NCBI GenBank assembly: GCA_036426205.1
Contig: CM071586.1
Coordinates: forward strand, 10,081,128 to 10,145,127
Origin: Ascaphus truei
Taxonomy: Eukaryota > Chordata > Amphibia > Anura > Ascaphidae
Length of the DNA: 64,000 nt
Direction: 5' to 3'
Shown here piece by piece: positions 55,561 through 64,000 of the stretch. The notes beneath the pieces are model-generated. The model was not told where the DNA came from. It saw only the letters and a program-made list of their open reading frames with translations, and searched no databases. The first letter of the stretch is position 1, and each line of letters starts with the position of its first letter. The position numbers and the translations under genes are program-made.

Positions 55561-56480
55561 GTGTGGTGGAGAAGGGAGAGCCAACCCTGTCATTGCTCAG
55601 AGGTGACACCCTATGACATTCTGAATACAGTAAGTGTTTTTTCCCTGCCAGGAACATTTAGACAATTAGCTCAAATATTTTACACATGATTAAGAGATAT
55701 AATGCCAGAAAAGAGTGACCAGGAGAAACAGGTGCAGGATTCACGTTTTCACGTCAACAGAAGTGACCTATGAGTTTTTTTTAGGTGGGAAATAGCTGTG
55801 TTTGTTGAGTCAAGAAGACAAGTTTGAGATATAGCCATGTGTGTAGTGGAAGAAGGAGCAGAGTGAGAGACAGCTGTATATAACTGGGTATAGCTATGTG
55901 TAGCGTAGCTGTGTATAGCTCTGGCAGGAGGCTATGTTTTAAGGAGAGAGGAGCAGACAGAAATAGTTGTACATCTTTGTCTCAGTGGAGAATAGTGAGA
56001 GACAGCTGGGCACCTTACAGAGAGAGAGAAAGGAAGAGTGAGAGATAGCTGTGCATCTTTCAAAGAGAGAGAGGAGTTGAGTGTTACAGCGCTGCATTTC
56101 AAATGGAGAGATGAGCAGAGCGAGAGATTCACTGCATATTATAGAGAGAGGATATATTGCATCACCCTCTAACCGTGAAGGAGTTAAAAAAAAATTCAGA
56201 TTGGCTAATTAAACTTCTTTATATATCATTCAAAAATATTATCCCTCCATCTGAGTTTTCCCCACTCATGCGCTCCTAGCTAATTCTGTGATAACCTGAA
56301 GGGAGATGAATCATCGGATTCTTAACATCATCTAATTAAAAGTACATACGTACTAACCCATGTTTACCAATCCTCTATATGGTATTAATTAAATGACATC
56401 TTGTCCACACAACTCCCTTGTTAAGGAACACGCTAGAATATTTTAGGATCTTCTTAATAAACACCCCGTTTTCAGTTCTC
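55561..56480 (-). repeat. Duplicated upstream region (unit 2)
   Basis: Homologous to 27853-28760: conserved GGGTGTCACCTCTGA block, CACATGATTAAGA block, GA-rich tract and CTTGTCCACACAACTCCC block. Confidence 0.65.
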
Positions 56481-56539
56481 AGTAATAGAACTATATTTGC
56501 TGTGTGACTTGGTCCACAGCAGAGGAGAGGTGCCGCGTC

Positions 56540-56925
56540 ATCCCCATGGCAGCTACGGAAGCCTAACTGGCTCAAAACCCCAATTATGTCTCTTTGATTT
56601 TATTATTGTGTAAACTGTATAGTCCATCCCATTCATACAAAACGAGCCACCATACACAGCCAGGCCATAAGATATCACTGCATAGGCTCTGACACAAGAA
56701 CAGACACCTCACAACCCTGACTGAATCATTCAGACAGAAGGGATGCTGTACAAGCCAAAGAATATTACCAAAACTATCAAAACTACACTAAAAAAAACCC
56801 CAATATAAAAAGGAACAACTACACAAATACCACTGGTGGTCACATACAACCCTGCCCTAGGGGGAATTGAAAAATAATTAAAGATCGGCAACCCATACTG
56901 ACATATAGTAGGATGACGGTGACAA
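56540..56925 (+). mobile_element. Penelope-like element fragment (copy 3)
   Basis: Homologous to 30170-30540 and 33180-33530, covering the decayed RT thumb region (TCACATACAACCCTGCCCTA block). It follows the duplicated upstream region as in the other two copies. No intact frame is present. Confidence 0.55.
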
Positions 56926-57356
56926 TGTGAATTCAGTATCACAGCCTTATGCCTGACGGACCCATGTATAGGTCTGCAGTCCAGCAGTGATCTGGTTAAA
57001 TTCCAGCTTGGAAAAGGCTTTGTTAATTAACCGGGTCCCAGCTGCTTCGTTAAGGGGCTTTAAAAACCCTGACTTGTAACGTGGGCCTGGTTCTGTCCAA
57101 ACCAGGGAGACACGCGCTGGAACTCTGGAAGGAACGCAGCTTGACTCCAGGTCCGTGTCTTTGGGAGATTTATCTTTGCGTTGGGTTTATATTCTGGACT
57201 TCGAACCGCCCTTGCCGGGAAAAAAGGGCAAAGCCTCGCTCAGGACTTATCCTTCTGTTTGTTTATATCTATTGAAGAAAAGCTGTGTTATTCTGAAGCT
57301 AAATAAACAAGCCAACTCAGAAAACCCACGTGTCATCGCGTTGTCCCCGCGACAAT
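56926..57356 (+). other. Possible solo LTR or promoter-bearing repeat
   Basis: The segment has a CTTTAAAAACCC TATA-like motif near 57058 and CTAAATAAACAAGCC near 57298, the order expected of an LTR. ACAAT occurs at both edges (56922-56926 and 57352-57356). The ends are not a clean TG...CA pair around that repeat, so the call is tentative. It separates the Penelope-like fragment from the L1-like LINE. Confidence 0.35.
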
Positions 57357-58118
57357 ATTTGTGTGGGCGACACCGTCCAAAAGATTCGCCGAGACAAATA
57401 TATTACCAATTCTTGTGTATATATCATGTTTATAAAATGTATAGTCTCTTTGTTTCTTATTCTTTATACGCCAAGCGTCCTCAAGTGATAAATCCTTTGT
57501 TAGTTTCTTAAAATATTTTGCTTCGCTAAATACCTCGTTCGCAATCTTGTGCCGTGGTGAAGTGGATCTATCCAACTTTAAAGTCATATTAAAGTCTCCT
57601 CCTAAAATTATTCTCCTGAGAGAGATTACTAAATTACATGCCCCTAGCAGCACCACTCCCCTAGCCACATATTCAAGCTGCAGCGGGGGTACACCATAAG
57701 TTCCTGAGAGAGAGCCCCCAGTTTCTTCTAGAATTGATTTGAGGAAATCAATTTGTTGATCGTTTGGAGCATATACATTAACTAGAGTTAGCCTAACCCC
57801 TGTCGGGATACCTCTCACCATTATAAATCTACCCTCCTTATCTCTTTTAATCTCTTCCATTTGAAATGGGATATCATATTTTAACAAAGTGGCTACTCCT
57901 CTCTTTTTTTTTTTTTTGGAAAAAGAGGAATAGTAAGCTAGCAGGTAAGTACCTCCGAAAGTATTAGGGGGATCTTGAGTATTAAAATGGGTTTCCTGAA
58001 GAAATAAAATATCTGCCTGCATCTTTATAAATTCTCTCTGGGCTAATCTCCTTTTATTATTTGAATTTAGTCTCTTTACATTTAAAGAGACTTTTTTAAT
58101 GGGCAGTTGAGTAGTCAT
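57357..58118 (-). pseudogene. L1-type ORF2 endonuclease domain, truncated
   Basis: The frame opens MTTQLPIKKVSLNVKRLNSN and contains ADILFLQETHF, GVATLLKYDIPFQ, GRFIMVRGIPTGVRLTLVNV then YAPND, ILGGDFNMTLK and RDYTFYKHDIYTRI. These are the catalytic blocks of the APE-type endonuclease. The usual Arg-Ile-Asp reads RIG, a likely inactivating change. The domain ends without the SDH block because the element is interrupted near 57356. Confidence 0.75.
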
Positions 58119-58806
58119 AGATAACGAACTAAGGCTCGCTCTTTAGTAATCATGACGTGTAGAATAGAGTGTAGAAGTGGAGGCGTCTTTACCTGGGCAT
58201 GTAGACTTACTACGATCTGCTTTGAAGGAGAAAGAACATGTCCTTCTTGATAGTCTGTAGTGGTACTGAAGGGGGAACACCTTGGGAAGGGGAGAAAATT
58301 AAAGAAAACAAACACAGAATAAATGGGGGGAGGGGGGTCATCCTAACACTTTTTAACTGTTGGTCTTTATATATACCAAAATAAAGGGCTACACAAGCGC
58401 TGAGGGATCCGGATCCCTCTGAACTCCGCCGAGGACACCTGCATACCAATACCTCTAAGCCTCTAAACTGAACCCCTTTCATAATGCCTGCCTAAAATAA
58501 AAAGAGGGGGAGGGGGGGGGAATAACTGGAAGTATTACAAAAAACCTGAAATGGAAAAACATGTCAAACAGTTAAGATATTATCGAGGGTAACATTAAAA
58601 CTGAAAAAAATAATCTGTACAGTATCTCAAATTTCTTAGTCTCCCCTTAGATCTAATGGGGGCCAGGGGGGGAGAAACCTCTAGAATGTCTAATGTAGAG
58701 ATTATTAAAAGTTCATTGTAGGTCATTTAATCTGCCGCAATCCTCGTCTACCTCATCTACTCATCTATCGAGGCAAGAAAAAAAAAAAAGAAAATCTTTC
58801 TCCCAA

Positions 58807-59834
58807 TCAGGTCTGACGAGCGGAGTCCGGGGTCTCGGGACGGGCCTCGCTTTCACTCCTCCGAGACGTTTCCGATGGACTCTTGTGCTTTGGAGACGGT
58901 TGCGACTTCGCCGACTGCTGGCTGTGTACACCCAAGGCTATTAGGAAATTCTCCGCCTCTTCTGAGAATCTTATGGAGTGTGGCTTCCCATCTTTTTTCA
59001 CAACTAAGCGACATGGGAAAGCCCATCTGTAGCAGATCTCATTATCTCTCAGAGCCGCTGTGACTGGGCGGAGGCCTCTCCTTCAAGAAATTGTAGATCT
59101 AGAAAGGTCTTGGAAAATCTGGATCTTGGAACCATCGAAATGGACAAATTCTTGGGTCCTGCAGCCTCTTGTTATTCGCTATTTGATGGTATAATAGTTT
59201 AGTTTAACTATTACATCTCTGCATCTCCGTGAGTCTGCAAATTTTGGACCTAAGGCTTGGTGTGCTCTGTCCATAAGTAAATCACTTGATAGAAGCGATG
59301 AGTCTATTTGAGTGAATAAGTTCGCCAGGTATGGTTGTAACTCACCCGGTTCAACTGTTTCGGGGATGTTTCTGACTCTGAGGTTTGGCCTCCTTTCCTG
59401 GTTCTCCAAGTCATCCACGGTGTCGTTCGGGTTCCTGATCTCATCGTTAAATCGGAACAGCTCTTCCTCCATTGAGCCCTGGCTCTGTAAGGATTCGTCA
59501 AGCTTGTTTTCTAGCTGCATTGTTCTTTCTGCCAGGGAGGTCAAACCTGCTTTAAATTCAGCCACAGCTTAATCCAGAGCCACTTGAAACACCCCCTACA
59601 TCTCTTTGAATAATTATTTTAAAGCTTTTGGGGGTGATCTGGGTAGTTTCTTCTGTGTCTTGTTCGTCCTCTTTGTCTGTAAAGCTTTCCTCTTGTTGTT
59701 GTGATTCCCTCTGTGTCTGTGAGCGCTCGTGCACGCATGCTATCTTGGGATCCAGGGACCGGAGAGGGAGCTTTCTGCAGGTAGCGTGAGACAGAGGGAG
59801 TTGTTCCCTTACGGTCCATGCGGGGCAGGGGCAT
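58807..59834 (-). pseudogene. L1-type ORF1 (coiled coil and RNA-binding domain)
   Basis: The frame 59179-59565 reads LAERTMQLENKLDESLQSQG (coiled-coil-like), DDLENQERRPNLRVRNIPET (RRM start), then LLMDRAHQALGPKF and RDVIVKLNYYTIK. This matches the order in L1 ORF1 proteins. Upstream residues up to about 59834 and the C-terminal part near 59000-58810 (SIRFSEEAENFLIALG) lie in other frames, so frameshifts split the gene. The normal role is RNA chaperone and RNP formation. Confidence 0.75.
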
Positions 59835-59960
59835 CCTCGGAGGTTCCGACGACAGGGAAAGTTATTTTCTTCCAGGTCGTGGTGGTGTTGAGGGCTAATT
59901 GATCTGAGAACTCAGCGGAGTTCACGGAGCCACTCAGAGGGCGTCCATTCACCCTGATGC

Positions 59961-60948
59961 TGCATGAGCACCCCCCTTTATGTGTATATTTTTTGTGTGT
60001 ATATGCTTAGTTTGAGGTTGTTATAAATAGGATCGCCTTGTTTCAGTATTTTTCATTGCCACTACCATCTGACAAGTTGTTTTTAGCCAGTTCCATTGAC
60101 ACATTGCCTGTACAGAGCACTTCCTTTTTTACTCTAGTTGGCATGACGCAGAACGTTCCGTGCACCATGACGTCATCAACGTTATTTGTGCGATGACGTC
60201 TCACCACCCCCCGGCACCGGCAGGAGCTACAAAAAGAAGAGTGAGACACACAAGGATACACAGTTAACCCCTGAGGAAGCGCTAGTGGAGCGAAATGCGT
60301 AGGGTGAGCATACAGCTTGTCTGAAGACCACCAAGGTGCTTGGTAGACATGTTTGAGGAACCTGGGCCACGATTTGGTTCTCCCTTCCCTGGACTTTGTC
60401 ATTTTCTCCTGTGGACGGCCGTCACAGGTGGAGCATCAGTGAAGGAAGGAGTGCTTCTGTTTGCCTCCACTGTCTGACCCTGGTTTGTCTGACTGCCTGT
60501 ATATACAGCTTATTTGTAAGTGTATTACTTTTATTGCATCATTTATTAAGCAATCTTCACTATCCTTGTGTCCTCACTATTCTTCACATATGGGAATCCT
60601 ACCCATTCTACCAATCTGGTTCTGAGGGACGTCATCCTGAGAATACCTGGAGAGTCACATGAGATTTTGTTACTGATCATAACCGCATGCCTTTAATAAT
60701 CACCGCAATTGTGAGTCAGGTACCTATGAATTTACACTCTTCACTTATGGTTTAAACAACATTACACTATATGTTATTTATAGTTTCTTATTTACATAAT
60801 CCTGGATGTATTTGCGCTCCTGATTTTCCGACTGTGTGTGGACTTGAATTGAGTCAGATCTGGAACCGCACACACATTTCCAGTTGTATACATTTGTTGT
60901 AGTCTCACTAGTGTGTTCACTGGGTATAATATTTAAATGATATTTGCA
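59961..60948 (+). mobile_element. Penelope-like terminal-type region with hammerhead-like motif
   Basis: Non-coding DNA around a hammerhead-ribozyme-like motif at 60267-60305. Such motifs are known in the terminal repeats of Penelope-like elements, including vertebrate ones. No RT frame is seen nearby, so only the terminal part is present. Confidence 0.45.
60267..60305 (+). ncRNA. Hammerhead-ribozyme-like motif
   Basis: ACCC (60267-60270) can pair with GGGT (60302-60305) as stem I. Between them come the core CTGAGGA (60271-60277), a short stem II closed by GC/GC, then GAAA (60292-60295) and a minimal stem III with the predicted cleavage after TA (60300-60301). One extra A (60278) sits between the CTGAGGA core and stem II, and the stem II pairing is weak. 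The order fits a type I hammerhead of the short-stem-III kind known from Penelope-like elements. Confidence 0.6.
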
Positions 60949-62215
60949 CTTGAATATTCTTCTGCCAATACCAAAGATCTGTATAAAATGTATTGCATAT
61001 GTCGATGACGAATCCGTTCTAATAACATCAAGAAGAACTTATGAATGTCTACATTCTGAATTTCAAAAATACTCTGACATCTCAGATTGACTAAATAAAA
61101 GTAAGTCAATTGCATTTTGGAAAGAAAATAAAGAAAATAGATGATGAGCTTCCTCAAGATATAAAGTATATAGTCTGAAAATATTTGTATTTTGGTTATC
61201 AAATGTAATAGTCTAGACTCTAGTGAACAAAATGGGGAGGAAAAACTTGGCATTTGCAAAGCAAAATTTACCAGGTGGAAACATTGGACATTTTCTTTTG
61301 AGAGCAGAATCAGAATTGTTAAAACTTTTTTACTGCCTATTTTTATCTATCAACGTTTCATATTTCCCCCGCCTGACAAAGTTGTAGTTTCTTTAAATAA
61401 TTAGTTTTTTTTCGGATGTTGTGGGGAAACAGACTGAATTTAGTGAGCAGGCACATCACTTGCAGGTCTAGAAATAGGGGAGGTCTTAATATGGTCAACC
61501 TGGAGTTATTTTGAAATGTAGTATTTGTATATTTTAATTTTCGGGGGATTTTTCTCACAAAAAAATTATATGGAGAAATTATTTTAAAGAGTGGGTGGGG
61601 TGGTATCAAAAGAATGACTCAAAATATGGTATATTTACCACCATATATTATTTGGATGGTTAAAGTTTTAGAAAGTTATAAATAACCAGAACTGAAATTG
61701 AACAGCTATAATGGAAGCAGCTCTATAAAATAATTCTAGAGAGAACACCCCCAAAAAGCCTTGATCTTAGACAATGCCCTGAGGCCAGGCATGATGTGGT
61801 ATTGAAGTTGCAATTCAGGCAATATCCTGCATGTGTGTTTTTTTTTAAATAAATCAGTTCTGTAGTAAGAAAAAATACTTTTAGCATTTTCTGTTTTTAA
61901 AAAAACAACTTTGAAAGACCAATTTTCTTGTATTCTATTTTAACAAGCATGCTTGTTCCTATAGCAACGATTTACATTCCCCATATTTAAAGATGTCGCC
62001 AAACTTTGCCGATCAATAGACGGAGAACGAATTGACCGGCAGCTATGCAGTTCTTTAAGTAATTAGAGATTGCCCATATGAAACTATTGAAGTGAAAAAA
62101 TTAATTAAAAAAAAAAAAGACTGAACTGCAGCTTTAAAACAACTTGTTGATCTCATATTACCACAGAAAATGAGCGATATCTTGTTGTTATTTCATAGTA
62201 AAATGTACAGTGAAC
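60949..62215 (+). mobile_element. Tx1-like LINE copy C (RT C-terminal region)
   Basis: Homologous to 14370-15330 of copy A, from CCAAAGATCTGTATAAAATG through the thumb and C-terminal region to GAGCGATATC. The catalytic box reads YVDD (codons from about 60998) instead of YADD. It is split by a TTAA MITE at 61806-62133. Frameshifts and stops are numerous. Confidence 0.7.
61806..62133. mobile_element. TTAA-flanked MITE
   Basis: This 328-bp insertion has ends AGTTGCAATTCAGGC and, complemented, AGCTGCAGTTCAGTC. The flanks are TTGA (mutated TTAA) and TTAA. Copy A, uninterrupted, reads GGTATTAAAGCAAC at the same place, which confirms the empty site. TTAA targeting fits the piggyBac or Kolobok superfamilies. 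Confidence 0.8.
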
Positions 62216-62421
62216 AAATAATCACCCGGCGCTCTTGTGGTAGTGATTAGTGAAATTAGAATGCCAAATGGCATTCAATAACAGAAATAAATATAGTGCA
62301 ATATTGTGACAAATCATTGCGATAGGAATAATATACATCTGATAAATAAACAAATGTAAATGTTTAACCGATAAACTGCTGCGTCAACCCACGATGAACC
62401 TTCCTCTTTGGCTCTTAGTAG

Positions 62422-62574
<153 letters not shown>

Positions 62575-62579
62575 GTGCG

Positions 62580-63330
62580 GGGAGCGCAGGATACTGGTGG
62601 GTGCATAAAATAAAAGAACAACACAAAAATAGTGCAATTCTGTGTGGAATGGGCAATACCTTGAAAAATGTAGTACCACAAAAATGTACACTCACAAGGT
62701 AAACAAGCATTGTATCCCAAAAGGAAATCCTTCGTTGTACTGTAGTGTTCTTAATGGTGTAACTTGAATGGAGGGTATCAGGCAAGATGGCAGGTTCTCA
62801 AACGGGGATGCAAGAAACACAGAGAAAGAAAATGGTGCAGAGGGTCACAGTGCATTAACATAGGATCACACTAGCAAGTGCAAATAGCAACTCACATGTG
62901 GACCCAGAGTACAGACATTGTACGATAACAGCTAGATGAGTCTCCGGCAATTGGAGTCACGAGTGTGGTGGTCAAACGGAGGTTCCCGCACGGTGGCTGG
63001 TGCGCATACAGCCCCCTGCAGTCCTTCCACTTCCGCGTTCCACTACTGCGTTCCAAACGCTCGAGGTCGGCGTCTACACGTGATGATGTCACCTTCCGGG
63101 TCCCACTAAGCTGGCTACCACGTCTCGACGCGTTTTGCAAGTCAGCTTCGTCAAGAGTCAGTAGTTGCATGACACTGAGAGATAGTTTCTAAATACTATC
63201 CACTGACCAATCAGGGCTGTGCTTGAAAAAATATCCCATTTGAGTCTGTCAAAATCTTCAATGCCCTAATTAAACATATTAATCTAAATTTTAATTGAAC
63301 AAATGATGATAATAAACAAAACACATACTT
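62580..63330 (-). mobile_element. Possible Penelope-like terminal region on the minus strand
   Basis: Non-coding DNA that on the minus strand contains TTGACGAAGCTGACTTGC then AAAACGCGTCGAG at about 63115-63155. This is a decayed version of the hammerhead-like core (CTGANGA, a GC-closed hairpin, GAAA, CGCGT). The rest shows no coding motifs. Confidence 0.4.
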
Positions 63331-64000
63331 AGCAAATACAATCAAAGACATAGGGGCGATGCACTAAGCAGTGAGCTTTTGCGTCCGATTAGGAATTTTT
63401 GACTTGCCCATTATATAGTGAAGCCAAATGCGGGATTTACTAACAAGTGAAGCGCATTGTCGTCCGTGCGGCTAATAATATGCCCGATCGCGGGAGCTGT
63501 TTCCCCCCCCCCCCCCCCCCGCTATAACTTGTAAAGTGCGATAGCAGCCTGTAAGATCTGAGAATAGAGAATGCGGTGTCCCCGGGAATCGTGGGTAAAG
63601 ACATCTAAAGGTAAGGAAAAACATGAAATGTATGTTATTTTTATTTTACAGGTTTTTTTGAATTTTTTTTATTGTGATTGCATTTTTTTTTATGCCCATT
63701 CATTGCCACTGTATTTATGTATGTCTCGTTATGGATATACATACAGTACATACAGGGGACAAGCAACGGTTGTTTTTTCAAATGCTTGCTTTTATGTATT
63801 TTAAATGTATTTTGCTCCTTTGTTTACAAATATTTGGCCAATTTAATTTTTAGTTTTATTTAGTAAGATTGCATTTTTAGTGTTGTTTTAAATAGTTTCT
63901 TTCAGGAAGGGGTGCTTACTTTTTAATAGTGGCTTCTTTTTGGTAGTTAGATTTTTTCTGAAGGAGTTTACTTTTTAGCTTTCATTGATTTATTAATGGT
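63331..64000. other. No gene recognised; poly-C run at 63505-63521
   Basis: The segment begins with GGGGCGATGCACTAAGCAGT, resembling a terminal motif of frog repeats, but no matching end is found in the window. The remainder is T-rich non-coding DNA. Confidence 0.35.

Larger units (their letters stand above)
57357..59960 (-). mobile_element. L1-like LINE 5' half (ORF1 and endonuclease)
   Basis: On the minus strand, ORF1 (about 59830-58807) is followed by an inter-ORF region and the endonuclease start of ORF2 (58118-57357). The element stops inside the endonuclease at the possible LTR. The 5' end is near 59960. Frames are only partly broken. Confidence 0.7.

Overview
This window is eukaryotic, repeat-dominated DNA, most likely from an amphibian and probably a frog. 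I infer that from the mix of elements: Tx1-like, L1-like, CR1-like, L2-like and Rex1-like LINEs, Penelope-like elements with hammerhead-ribozyme-like motifs, TA-, TTAA- and 8-bp-flanked MITEs, a solo LTR, and many minisatellites. I see no operons, ribosome binding sites, CRISPR arrays, rRNA or tRNA genes. Most long open frames are by-products of tandem repeats with periods divisible by three.

The one convincing host gene lies on the minus strand at 18547-27738. It is a small type I membrane, mucin-like gene. Its parts, 5' to 3', are a TATA-like box, a signal-peptide exon, a 21-bp micro-exon, a Thr/Ser exon, a second Ser/Thr exon, a transmembrane exon that resembles MUC1, and a 74-residue cytoplasmic-tail exon. 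Splice phases agree at every junction whose two ends can be placed. The introns hold a Tx1-like LINE, minisatellites, a homopurine tract, a pogo-like MITE, telomere-like degenerate repeats and a solo LTR with a MITE nested in it. The promoter, first exon and start of intron 1 are present again at about 53.7-56.5 kb with a better TATA box and an intact signal peptide, but without recognisable downstream exons. This points to a duplicated, perhaps partly pseudogenised, gene family.

Layout: 1-8.6 kb is a 21-bp Cys-codon minisatellite. 8.6-12 kb holds CR1-like and L2-like LINE 3' ends. 12-18.2 kb is a Tx1-like LINE, broken by a 2.1-kb foldback element and flanked on both sides by copies of one short repeat. 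18.2-27.8 kb is the mucin-like gene. 28-34 kb is its upstream DNA, plus Penelope-like fragments and a promoter-like duplicated unit (CCAAT palindrome and CRE). 34-37.4 kb is a GC-rich island followed by G/T minisatellites and purine-rich DNA. 37.4-40.7 kb is an L1-like LINE with several insertions. 40.7-42.3 kb is a CR1-like LINE with an SGNH-esterase-type ORF1. 42.3-49.1 kb is a nearly complete Rex1-like LINE between inverted minisatellites. 50.4-52.9 kb is a second Tx1-like copy carrying ORF1. 53.7-56.9 kb is the duplicated mucin-like 5' end plus a Penelope-like fragment. 57.3-60 kb is an L1-like LINE on the minus strand. 60-64 kb holds a Penelope-like terminal region with a hammerhead-like motif, a third Tx1-like copy with a TTAA MITE, a GAT microsatellite and another Penelope-like terminal region.

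All family assignments come from reading motifs by eye. No database search, folding or transcript evidence was available.
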